Shown one piece after another: positions 7,572 to 14,099 of a stretch of 14,099 nt of DNA (its first letter is position 1; the number at the start of each line of letters is the position of its first letter). The stretch covers positions 1 to 14,099 of the forward strand of contig RGNC01000039.1 in NCBI GenBank assembly GCA_010029175.1. The letters are read 5' to 3'. The position numbers and the translations under genes were made by a program. The notes under the pieces are model-generated. The model had not been told where the DNA came from, did not search any database, and worked only from the letters and a program-made list of their open reading frames with translations. Origin of the DNA: Synechococcaceae bacterium WB8_1B_136 (GTDB lineage Bacteria; Cyanobacteriota; Cyanobacteriia; PCC-6307; Cyanobiaceae).

Positions 7572-7827
7572 GGCGGTGGATCAGCAGGGCCACGGCACCA
7601 TCGGCCAGCCGTTGCAGCTCCAGCTGGTGGCCCTCACCCCGCAGGCCCTCAGCCACCATCCGCTCCGGCTCACCAGCATCGAGTTCAACCCGCAGCAGCG
7701 CACCCGGTTCCAGCTTTTCAAGCGCCAGCTTGCTGCGGATGAAATTCAGCGGGCAGGGGGTGCCGCGCAGATCGAGCCGGGCAGCCGGCGGGGAGGAGTT
7801 CTGGATCTCGCCAGGGGGCTCATTCAC
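7561..7827 (-). CDS. TusA-family sulfurtransferase-like protein
   Basis: This is a small 88-residue protein with one TusA/SirA domain: LDLRGTPCPLNFIRSKLALE (18-37), then LEPGALLRVELDAGEP. TusA proteins carry sulfur as a persulfide on the Cys of the CPxP motif. Here Cys25 is present but the motif reads CPLN, so the second Pro is replaced by Asn; the exact acceptor pathway cannot be told. The first 16 residues are a Pro/Ser/Ala-rich extension. The start is GTG 7827-7825, forming a GTGA overlap with the dnaJ stop, and the 3' end overlaps rsgA by 11 bp. Tight coupling suggests constant co-expression with DnaJ and RsgA. It could act in tRNA thiolation or another sulfur relay; that is inference. 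Confidence 0.88.
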   Translation of the reverse strand: MNEPPGEIQNSSPPAARLDLRGTPCPLNFIRSKLALEKLEPGALLRVELDAGEPERMVAEGLRGEGHQLELQRLADGAVALLIHRRGG

Positions 7828-8871
7828 CCGAACAGGCCGCCGAACAGGCCGCTCTTGTGGGGGTGCTTCTGGCCCTTCGCCGTGTGATGGCCGGCCAGCT
7901 GCTCCAACAGCTCCCGCTCCTCACCGTTGAGCTTGGTGGGCAGTTGCACCTTCACGGCGATCTGGTGATTGCCGCGGGCCACCGGATTGCCCAGCTTGGG
8001 CACCCCCTTGCCGGTGAGGGTGAGCACCGCGCCGGGCTGGGTGCCGGCCGGGATGTCCAGGGTCTCGGCGCCATCCACGGTGTCCACCTCGATCGTGTCG
8101 CCGAGGATCGCCTGGAGGTAGTTCACGATCACCTCCGAGTGAATCGTGACCCCATCGCGGCGCAGCGCGGGATGGGGCTGCACGGTGAGGAACACGTAGA
8201 GGTCGCCGGCCGGGCCGCCCCGCTGACCGGCATTGCCCTCATTGGCTACCCGCAGGCGGGTGCCGGAATCCACGCCGGCGGGGATGTTGATGCGCAGCTT
8301 CTTGCGCACCTGCTGCAGGCCCTGACCGCCGCAGGCATTGCAGGGGTCGGCGATCACCTGGCCGCTGCCCTCGCAGGTGGGGCAGGGGGCCACCTGGGTG
8401 AAACTGCCGAAGGGGGTGCGGGTGGCGCGGCGCACCTGGCCGGCACGTTTCCAGGTGACGGATCTGGATCTCCTTCTCCTGGCCGAACACCGCCTCGCTG
8501 AAGCCGATGGTGAGGTCGAAGCGAAGGTCATCGCCCTGGCGGGGACCGCGGCGCCGGGCACCGCCGCCCCCTGGGCCGCCCATGCCGCCGCCGAAGCCGC
8601 TGAAGAAGGTTTCAAACAGGTCGGCGAAGCCGCCCATGTCACCCATGTCGGGCATGCCGCCGGCGCCACCCAGGCCGGCCTCACCGAACTGGTCGTAGCG
8701 GGCGCGGGTCTGGGGATCGCTGAGCACCTCGTAGGCGCGGCCGATCTCCTTGAACTTGTCCTCGGCGCCGGGCTCCTTGTTGATATCCGGGTGGTACTGG
8801 CGCGCCAGGCGCCGATAGGCCCGCTTGAGGGTGTCGGCATCGGCATCGCGGCCGACACCCAGCAGGTCGTA
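7824..8871 (-). pseudogene. dnaJ: dnaJ, 5'-truncated and internally deleted (or misassembled)
   Basis: DnaJ (Hsp40) delivers unfolded clients to DnaK and stimulates its ATPase. Two in-frame blocks in different frames are present. Block 1 (8871-8443, 143 codons) begins YDLLGVGRDA and holds the J-domain, with HPD at 8793-8785, the Gly/Phe-rich linker (GGFADLFETFFSGFGGG) and the start of the zinc region up to LETC. Its first few residues and start codon are missing, and a TAA lies three codons upstream in this frame. Block 2 (8444-7824, 206 residues plus stop) resumes at AGQVRRATRTPFG in the +1 frame, with CPTC and CNAC repeats and the complete C-terminal client-binding domains ending GGLFG. The missing part covers the second Cys of zinc repeat 1 and all of repeat 2, about 20 or more residues. 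Neither block has further stops. A sequencing or assembly error is at least as likely as true decay. Confidence 0.9.
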
Positions 8872-9224
8872 TCGAAGTTATCCACCACCGGCAGGATCTC
8901 GCTGAGGGTGGAGCAGGCGATCTGGATGCGCAGATCGTCCTGATCGCGGCTCTGGCGCTTGCGGAAGTTGTCGAAGTCGGCGGCGATGCGCATGTACTGG
9001 CTGCGCAGGCCGTCATGCTCGCTGCGCAGGCTGGCCAGTTCGGCCTCCAGCTCGCGGATGCGCTGGTCGGCATCAGCCGGGGCAGGGGCGTCCTGCTGGG
9101 CAGAGGCCTGCTCGCCGTCAGGGGTGGCAGCGGCCGGAGCCTCCACGCCGCTGTCAGCCGCGGGCTCGGGGCTACTGGATGCCACGTCGGAGTCCTGGGG
9201 GAACGGGGTGGCGTCGCCGCTCAT
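8872..9224 (-). pseudogene. grpE: grpE, 3'-truncated (or misassembled)
   Basis: GrpE is the nucleotide-exchange factor of DnaK. From ATG 9224 there are 117 normal residues: an acidic, Ala/Pro-rich disordered leader (1-50), a coiled-coil helix (about 51-85), then the conserved RIAADFDNFRKRQ (79-91) and STLSEILPVVDNF (105-117). After TTC at 8876-8874 the GrpE sequence stops dead and DnaJ J-domain coding sequence begins at 8871 in another frame. The remaining helices and the C-terminal beta domain that contacts DnaK, roughly the last 100 or more residues in homologues, are absent. GrpE is usually single-copy and essential, so a real loss would be surprising. The start region is normal and divergent from pilB across 96 bp. 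I found no CIRCE operator there. Confidence 0.9.
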
Positions 9225-9305
9225 GCTGACTGAACCGGAAATCTGATCTAGACATGTTGATCGGAAGGGGCTCCCACCCACAAGCGGCGGAAGCCCGCAC
9301 CTCCC

Positions 9306-9310
9306 GGAGG
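9306..9310 (+). promoter_or_regulatory. pilB ribosome binding site
   Basis: GGAGG ends 10 bases before the pilB ATG at 9321 and is the clearest Shine-Dalgarno sequence in the window, where most genes have none. It overlaps a perfect 10-bp palindrome, GAGGCGCCTC (9307-9316). Confidence 0.6.
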
Positions 9311-9320
9311 CGCCTCTGCC

Positions 9321-11135
9321 ATGACCGTGACCCCGAGCCGCCCGGTTCCCGCCGCCACCACGGCCGTGCAGCAACGGCTGGAGGTGGAGCTGCTGCTGGG
9401 GGAGGCGGTGCTGCCGGAGAGCGACCTTCGCCAGGCCGGTGCGGAACGCTGGAGCTGGCTGGACGCCTTGAGCCGGGATCGCTGCCGCGAGCTGGGTTGC
9501 CTGCCCGTGCGGCGGGGGCCTGAGGGCCTGGTGGTGGCCGTTCCCACCCACTGGGGAGCCGAGCAGCGCGAGCAGGTGCTGGCCCTGGGGTCCGAGGCCG
9601 GGGTGCCGCTGATCCTGCGGCTGGCCCTGCAATCCGACATCCAGGCGAACCTGGCGCCGGAACCCGAACCCGCCAGAACCAGCGAGCCCGCTCCTCGCCC
9701 TGAGGCCCAGGGCTCGATCCTGGAGACCATCAACCTCAAGGACGTGTCGGAGGGGGCTCCCGAGGAGGGGCCCTCGGAGCTCGACCTCGAGGGCGACATC
9801 AACGCCTCGAGCACCTCACCGATCGTGAGCCTGGTGGACAAGGTGCTGGTGCAGGCGCTCGGCAACGGCGCCAGCGACATTCACATCGAGCCCCAGGAAG
9901 ACGGCCTGGTGATCCGCTTCCGCCAGGACGGCGTGCTGGAGCAGCTGGAGAAGCTCCCCAAGAACCTCGGACCAGCGGTGGCCTCCCGCCTGAAGGTGAT
10001 GGCCGATCTGGACATTGCCGAGCGCCGGCTCCCCCAGGACGGCCGGATTCGCAGGCGCTACAAGGGCCGCACCTTCGACCTGCGGGTGAGCACGTTGCCC
10101 ACGCGCTATGGCGAGAAGGTGTGCATGCGCCTGCTTGACAACAGCGCCACCCGTCTGGGTCTCGACAAGCTGATCACGGACCCGGCGGCCCTGGCCAGCG
10201 TGCGGGACATGGGCTCCAAGCCCTTCGGAATGCTGCTGGTGACGGGCCCCACGGGCTCCGGCAAGTCGACCACGCTCTACTCCCTGCTGGCGGAGCGCAA
10301 CGACCCCGGCGTGAACATCTCCACGGTGGAGGATCCGATCGAGTACAGCCTCAAGGGCATCGCCCAGACCCAGGTGAACAGGGAGAAGGGCTACGACTTC
10401 GCCATGGCCCTGCGGGCCTTCATGCGCCAGGACCCGGACGTGCTGCTGGTGGGAGAAACCCGCGACCTGGAAACGGCGAAAACCGCCATCGAAGCAGCGC
10501 TCACGGGCCACCTGGTGCTCACCACCCTGCACTGCAACGACGCTCCCAGTGCCATCGCCCGCCTGGGGGAGATGGGGGTGGAGCCGTTCATGGTGAGTGC
10601 GTCGCTGCTGGGGATCGTGTCGCAGCGCCTGGTGCGGCGGGTGTGCCCCAGCTGCCGGGTGGCCTACCACCCCAGCGAGCAGGAGCTGGGACGCTTCGGC
10701 CTGTTTGCCAGTAACGAGCAGGCCATCACCTTCTATCGCGCCAAGCGCCAGCGCGAGGCCCACGGTGACACCTGCCCCCACTGCCAGGGACTGGGCTACA
10801 AGGGGCGGGTGGGGGTCTACGAGGTGCTGCGCATCAACGAGACCCACGCCACCGCCATCGCCCAGCAGGCCACCACCGACAAGCTGCGCAAGCTGGCCAT
10901 TGAATCGGGCATGAAGACCCTGCTGGGCTACGGCCTCGATCTGGTGCGCCAGGGACACACCACCCTGGAGGAGATCGAGCGGATGATCCTCACGGATTCC
11001 AGCCTGGAATCGGAGCGGCGGGCCAAGGCCCTGCACACCATCACCTGCCTGGGATGCGGTGCCGGCATGCGCGACAGCTGGCTCGAGTGCCCGTACTGCC
11101 TCACGCCCCGCGGCGATGGCATTGCGGTGGCTTGA
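9321..11135 (+). CDS. pilB: Type IV pilus extension ATPase
   Basis: PilB is the hexameric cytoplasmic ATPase that drives pilus polymerisation through PilC. The 604-residue product has an N-terminal MshEN/GSPII_E-type region (about 20-110), an acidic Pro/Glu linker (111-160), the N2 domain with ASDIHIEP (184-191), and the RecA-like core: Walker A GPTGSGKST (309-317), Asp box STVEDPIE (334-341), Walker B DPDVLLVGE (371-379) and His box TGHLVLTTLH (395-404). The family zinc site has Cys442/Cys445 and Cys485/Cys488, ahead of LGYKGRVGVYEVL. After the usual C-terminus a further CLGC-x10-CPYC ribbon lies at 576-593, which many PilB proteins lack. The start ATG 9321 has a GGAGG site. It leads pilT and pilC and is divergent from grpE. 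Pili serve motility, adhesion or DNA uptake. Confidence 0.95.
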   Translation: MTVTPSRPVPAATTAVQQRLEVELLLGEAVLPESDLRQAGAERWSWLDALSRDRCRELGCLPVRRGPEGLVVAVPTHWGAEQREQVLALGSEAGVPLILRLALQSDIQANLAPEPEPARTSEPAPRPEAQGSILETINLKDVSEGAPEEGPSELDLEGDINASSTSPIVSLVDKVLVQALGNGASDIHIEPQEDGLVIRFRQDGVLEQLEKLPKNLGPAVASRLKVMADLDIAERRLPQDGRIRRRYKGRTFDLRVSTLPTRYGEKVCMRLLDNSATRLGLDKLITDPAALASVRDMGSKPFGMLLVTGPTGSGKSTTLYSLLAERNDPGVNISTVEDPIEYSLKGIAQTQVNREKGYDFAMALRAFMRQDPDVLLVGETRDLETAKTAIEAALTGHLVLTTLHCNDAPSAIARLGEMGVEPFMVSASLLGIVSQRLVRRVCPSCRVAYHPSEQELGRFGLFASNEQAITFYRAKRQREAHGDTCPHCQGLGYKGRVGVYEVLRINETHATAIAQQATTDKLRKLAIESGMKTLLGYGLDLVRQGHTTLEEIERMILTDSSLESERRAKALHTITCLGCGAGMRDSWLECPYCLTPRGDGIAVA

Positions 11136-11182
11136 GCACCTCTCCAGACTGGGCCAGGGCCATCCGCTGAGCCGCACGCGCC

Positions 11183-12265
11183 ATGGATCTCCAGATTGAA
11201 GAGCTGATGGAGGAGCTGGTGCAGGGAGGCGGCAGCGACCTGCACCTGGCCGCCGGCCAACCGCCCTACGGGCGCTTCGGCGGCAGCCTCAAGCCGATGC
11301 GCGAGCAGAAACTCAGCGAGGACCTCTGCAACCGGTTGATCTTCACGATGATCAACAACGCCCAGCGCAAGCAGCTGGAGCAGACCTGGGAACTGGACTG
11401 TGCCTATGGCCTCAAGGGGGTGTCACGCTTCCGGGTGAACGTGTATCGCCAGCGGGGCAGCTACGCGGCCTGCCTGCGGGCCCTGGGCAACTCAATCCCC
11501 AGCCTTTCCTCCCTGAACCTGCCGCCGGTGGTGGAGGAAACCAGCCGCCGACCCCGGGGGCTGATTCTGGTGACGGGCCCCACCGGCTCCGGCAAGACCA
11601 CCACGCTGGCAGCCCTGCTGGATCACATCAACCACAGCCGCGCCGAACACATCCTCACCATCGAGGATCCGATCGAATTCACCTATCAGAACGACAAGAG
11701 CCTGATCCACCAGCGCCAACTGGGGGACGACACCAAGAGCTTCAGCGCCGCCCTGCGGGCCGCCCTGCGGGAAGACCCGGACGTGATCCTGGTGGGGGAG
11801 ATGCGCGACCTGGAAACGATTCAACTGGCGATCACCGCAGCGGAGACCGGGCATCTGGTGTTCGGCACCCTGCACACCAGCTCCGCCTCCCAGACGGTGG
11901 ACCGGATGGTGGACGTGTTCCCCGGTGATCAGCAGACCCAGATCCGGGTGCAGCTCAGCAGCTCGCTGGTGGGCGTGTTCTCCCAGACCCTGTGCAAGCG
12001 GCTCAACCCGGCGCCGGGCCAGTTCGGCCGGGTGATGGCCCAGGAAATCATGATCAACACCCCGGCCATCGCCAACCTGATCCGCGAGGGCAAGACGGCC
12101 CAGCTCTACTCCCAGATCCAGACCGGCGCCCAGATGGGCATGCAGACCCTGGAGAAAGCCCTGGCTGAACTGGTGCTGCAGGGAGCGGTGAGCCGCAGCG
12201 AGGCCCTGGCCAAGGCCGGCAAACCGGAGGAACTGGGCCGCCTGCTGGAGGGCCAGGCCGCCTGA
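11183..12265 (+). CDS. pilT: Type IV pilus retraction ATPase
   Basis: PilT depolymerises the pilus, powering twitching and DNA uptake. The 360-residue product is of normal length and starts directly with the PAS-like N-domain (GGGSDLHLAAGQPPYGRFGG, 15-34), without the long N-terminal extension of PilB. Core motifs: Walker A GPTGSGKTT (132-140), Asp box TIEDPIEF (159-166), the PilT-typical ALRAALREDPDVILVGEMRD (190-209, Walker B with Glu206) and His box GHLVFGTLHTSSA (223-235). It lacks the tetracysteine zinc site of PilB, confirming PilT rather than a second extension motor. The start is 47 bp after pilB, and the intervening sequence shows no promoter or Shine-Dalgarno site. pilC begins 13 bp after its stop, so the three genes form one operon. 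Confidence 0.95.
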   Translation: MDLQIEELMEELVQGGGSDLHLAAGQPPYGRFGGSLKPMREQKLSEDLCNRLIFTMINNAQRKQLEQTWELDCAYGLKGVSRFRVNVYRQRGSYAACLRALGNSIPSLSSLNLPPVVEETSRRPRGLILVTGPTGSGKTTTLAALLDHINHSRAEHILTIEDPIEFTYQNDKSLIHQRQLGDDTKSFSAALRAALREDPDVILVGEMRDLETIQLAITAAETGHLVFGTLHTSSASQTVDRMVDVFPGDQQTQIRVQLSSSLVGVFSQTLCKRLNPAPGQFGRVMAQEIMINTPAIANLIREGKTAQLYSQIQTGAQMGMQTLEKALAELVLQGAVSRSEALAKAGKPEELGRLLEGQAA

Positions 12266-12278
12266 GGCGAGCCGTGCC

Positions 12279-13580
12279 ATGCCCACCTTCACCGCCACCT
12301 ACACCACCAGAGCGGGCCAGACCCGCCAACTGCAACTGCAGGCGCCGGACGCGGCCAGCGCCCGGCGCGATCTGCGGCGCCGCGGCATCGTGGCCAGGAG
12401 CCTGGAGGCCACGGTGGAAGCCCGCCGCCAGCCCGCCAGCGCCACCACTGCCTCCACCGCCACTGCCGCTGCCTCCACGGCCGCCGGCAAGAAGGCCAAC
12501 GCCTCCCTGCTGCAGCTTGATCTCGGTTCACTGCTGGAGGCCAAGCCCGGCATCCGTGAGAAGGCCCTGTTCGCCAACAAGCTGGCGGCGCTGGTGGATG
12601 CGGGGGTGCCGATCGTGCGCAGTCTGGATCTGATGGCTGGTCAGCAGCGCATGCCGCTGTTCAAGCGGGCCCTCACGGGGATCTGCGCCGATGTGAGCCA
12701 GGGGGGCAACCTGGGCACGGCCATGCGGCGCTGGCCGCAGGTGTTCGACAAGCTCACCATCGCCATGGTGGAAGCCGGAGAAACGGGCGGGGTGCTGGAT
12801 GAAACCCTGCGGCGGCTGGCCAAGCTGCTGGAGGGCAACGCCAAGCTGCAGAACCAGATCAAGGGCGCCATGGGATATCCCGTGGCGGTGCTGGTGATCG
12901 CCGTGCTCGTGTTCCTGGGCATGACGATCTTTCTGATCCCCACCTTCGCCGGCATTTTTGAAGATCTCGGCGCCGAGCTGCCACTGTTCACCCAGTTGAT
13001 GGTGGACCTGAGCAAACTGCTGCGCTCCTCCTTCTCGCTGCTGCTGGCCTCGGCAATCGGCCTGGGGGGATGGCTGTTCGGTCGCTACTACGCCACTCCC
13101 AGCGGCCGCCGCCGGGTGGATCAGCTGCTGCTCAAACTGCCACTGTTCGGCGACCTGATTCAGAAAACCGCCACCGCTCAGTTCTGCCGCACCTTCAGCT
13201 CCCTCAGCAGGGCCGGTGTGCCCATCCTGTTATCGCTGGAGATCGTGCAGGAAACCGCCGGCAACACGATCATTTCCGATGCCATCCAGAACTCCCGCCG
13301 CGATGTGCAGGAGGGAATTCCGCTGAGCCTCGCCCTCAGCCGCAAGCAGGTGTTTCCAGATCTGGCCCTGAGCATGCTGGCCATCGGCGAGGAAACCGGC
13401 CAGATGGACGCCATGCTCTCCAAGGTGGCTGACTTCTACGAAGACGAGGTGGAGGCGGCGGTGAAGGCCCTCACCTCCATGCTCGAACCCGCGATGATTG
13501 TGATCGTGGGGGGCATCGTGGGCTCGATCCTCCTGGCGATGTATCTACCGATGTTCTCGATCTTCGATCAGATCAAATGA
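12279..13580 (+). CDS. pilC: Type IV pilus inner-membrane platform protein
   Basis: PilC (T2SF/GspF family) is the polytopic inner-membrane platform on which PilB and PilT act. The 433-residue product has a cytoplasmic N-terminal part (1-45, typical YTTRAGQTRQ start), a Ser/Thr/Ala low-complexity linker (about 51-76), and two T2SF repeats at about 95-218 and 298-421. Each repeat carries the signature seen at GETGGVLDETL (167-177) and GEETGQMDAML (370-380). Membrane segments are visible at about 201-224, 251-268 and 405-428, the usual three. The start ATG 12279 gives the conserved N-terminus and follows pilT by 13 bp. The stop TGA is 15 bp from the convergent flavoprotein gene, with no terminator recognised between them. 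Confidence 0.95.
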   Translation: MPTFTATYTTRAGQTRQLQLQAPDAASARRDLRRRGIVARSLEATVEARRQPASATTASTATAAASTAAGKKANASLLQLDLGSLLEAKPGIREKALFANKLAALVDAGVPIVRSLDLMAGQQRMPLFKRALTGICADVSQGGNLGTAMRRWPQVFDKLTIAMVEAGETGGVLDETLRRLAKLLEGNAKLQNQIKGAMGYPVAVLVIAVLVFLGMTIFLIPTFAGIFEDLGAELPLFTQLMVDLSKLLRSSFSLLLASAIGLGGWLFGRYYATPSGRRRVDQLLLKLPLFGDLIQKTATAQFCRTFSSLSRAGVPILLSLEIVQETAGNTIISDAIQNSRRDVQEGIPLSLALSRKQVFPDLALSMLAIGEETGQMDAMLSKVADFYEDEVEAAVKALTSMLEPAMIVIVGGIVGSILLAMYLPMFSIFDQIK

Positions 13581-13595
13581 GCGGGGGCCTGGCCC

Positions 13596-14099
13596 TCAAC
13601 CAGCAGCGGCGATCGCCTGGCCGGCCAGCCACCCGGAACTCCAGCAGTGCTGGAAGTTGAAGCCGCCGGTGACACCATCCACATCGAGCAGTTCGCCCAC
13701 CAGGTGCAGGCCCCGCACCAACCGGCTCTCCATCGTGGCCAGGTTCACCTCCCCCAACGGCACACCGCCCGCGGTGACGAACTCCTCGCCGAAGGGGCCC
13801 CGGCCCCCCACGGGATAAACACTGGCCCGCAGGGCCTGGATCAGGCCCTGCTGCTGCGCCCTGGTGAGATCGGCCCAGCGGCGCTCCGGCTCCACCCCCT
13901 GCTGCTGCAACAGGTGCTGCCACAGGCGGCGGCTGAGTTCGGGCCAGGGGCGAACGTTGCTGAGCTGGCGCCGGGCCTGTTCGCTCCGGCAGCTCGCAAA
14001 CAGGGCCTCCAGCTCAGCCAGAGAGCGGCCACCGCTCCAGTCGAGGCTGAGGCGGCCCCGATAACCGCAGGCATGGAGGGCCCGGGCGGCGAAGGCGGT
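13596..14099 (-). CDS. BaiN/HI0933-family NAD(P)/FAD-dependent oxidoreductase (5' part outside window)
   Basis: The last 167 residues and the TGA (13598-13596) of a flavoprotein are visible; the start lies past the right edge. The C-terminal FAD-contact block is well preserved: TAGGVPLGEVN, then LHLVGELLDVDGVTGGFNFQ, then HCWSSGWLAGQAIA, which is the signature end of the YhiN/HI0933 family of about 400 residues. The part upstream (GYRGRLSLDWSGGRS and following) fits the inserted substrate-domain region. In other bacteria members are annotated BaiN or RdsA-like; the physiological substrate in cyanobacteria is not known to me. The gene converges on pilC. Confidence 0.88.
   Translation of the reverse strand, partial: TAFAARALHACGYRGRLSLDWSGGRSLAELEALFASCRSEQARRQLSNVRPWPELSRRLWQHLLQQQGVEPERRWADLTRAQQQGLIQALRASVYPVGGRGPFGEEFVTAGGVPLGEVNLATMESRLVRGLHLVGELLDVDGVTGGFNFQHCWSSGWLAGQAIAAAG
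13608..13617. repeat. HIP1 palindrome
   Basis: GGCGATCGCC contains the octamer GCGATCGC, the highly iterated palindrome of many cyanobacteria. It lies in the last codons of the flavoprotein gene. I noticed only this copy in 14 kb, far fewer than in HIP1-rich genomes and compatible with an alpha-cyanobacterium. Confidence 0.6.

Noticed and set aside
8873..9224. A deliberate natural GrpE-DnaJ fusion protein as the primary annotation.
   Set aside because: The J-domain lies out of frame with GrpE and a stop (TAA at 8881-8879) precedes it in its own frame, so GrpE and the J-domain cannot be one polypeptide without frameshifting.
9225..9320. Search for a CIRCE (HrcA) operator upstream of grpE.
   Set aside because: No TTAGCACTC/GAGTGCTAA pair is present.
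10239..10278. Near-identical DNA in pilB (about 10239) and pilT (about 11569).
   Set aside because: Both encode the Walker A loop VTGPTGSGK of homologous ATPases; not a mobile repeat or recent duplication.
12429..12506. Ala/Thr/Ser low-complexity stretch that looks repeat-like at DNA level.
   Set aside because: It is a flexible linker within PilC, in frame, with no regular unit.

Overview
The window reads as a chromosomal segment of a GC-rich unicellular cyanobacterium of the Synechococcus/Cyanobium (alpha-cyanobacterial) type. The basis is a plastid-type Gap2 glyceraldehyde-3-phosphate dehydrogenase, a lumenal CYP38/TLP40-like cyclophilin, a cyanobacterial pilB-pilT-pilC cluster, and a gene order (efp, PPIase, thiL, gap2, murC-murB, ebfC, rsgA, tusA, dnaJ, grpE, pilB-T-C) that I recall as typical of that group. 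Base composition is very high in G+C by eye. Coding density is near total. I saw no tRNA, rRNA, CRISPR array, insertion sequence or prophage gene. Placement at genus level is inference.

Layout. Positions 1-361 (minus) hold the first two thirds of efp. Divergent from it, a signal-peptide cyclophilin (428-1534) and thiL (1544-2533) form a plus-strand pair. gap2 (2587-3609, minus) converges on thiL and has a clear intrinsic terminator in the 53-bp gap. Divergent from gap2, murC (3750) and murB (3 bp later) form a peptidoglycan pair, followed after a perfect 9-bp hairpin by the nucleoid protein gene ebfC (ybaB). On the minus strand, a tightly overlapping run grpE > dnaJ > tusA > rsgA occupies 9224-6561. 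Divergent from grpE, pilB, pilT and pilC (9321-13580) encode the type IV pilus extension ATPase, retraction ATPase and inner-membrane platform. The window ends in the C-terminal part of a BaiN/HI0933-type flavoprotein (13596-14099, minus).

The main anomaly is in grpE-dnaJ. The GrpE reading frame is normal through residue 117 (ending LPVVDNF), then the DNA passes directly, in another frame, into the J-domain of DnaJ. The GrpE C-terminal half, its stop, the intergenic gap and the DnaJ start codon are all missing. About 430 bp further on, DnaJ has a second lesion: part of the zinc-finger domain is missing after its first cysteine, and the frame changes back. Both junctions are clean joins between otherwise intact coding sequence. 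Either the strain carries two recent deletions or, more likely, the assembly has collapsed here. The two frame changes cancel, so one 466-codon frame runs from the grpE ATG to the dnaJ stop.

The other genes look intact and functional. Together they cover translation (EF-P, RsgA), thiamine diphosphate synthesis, Calvin-cycle/gluconeogenic GAPDH, cell-wall precursor synthesis, chaperones, sulfur transfer and pilus motility or DNA uptake.
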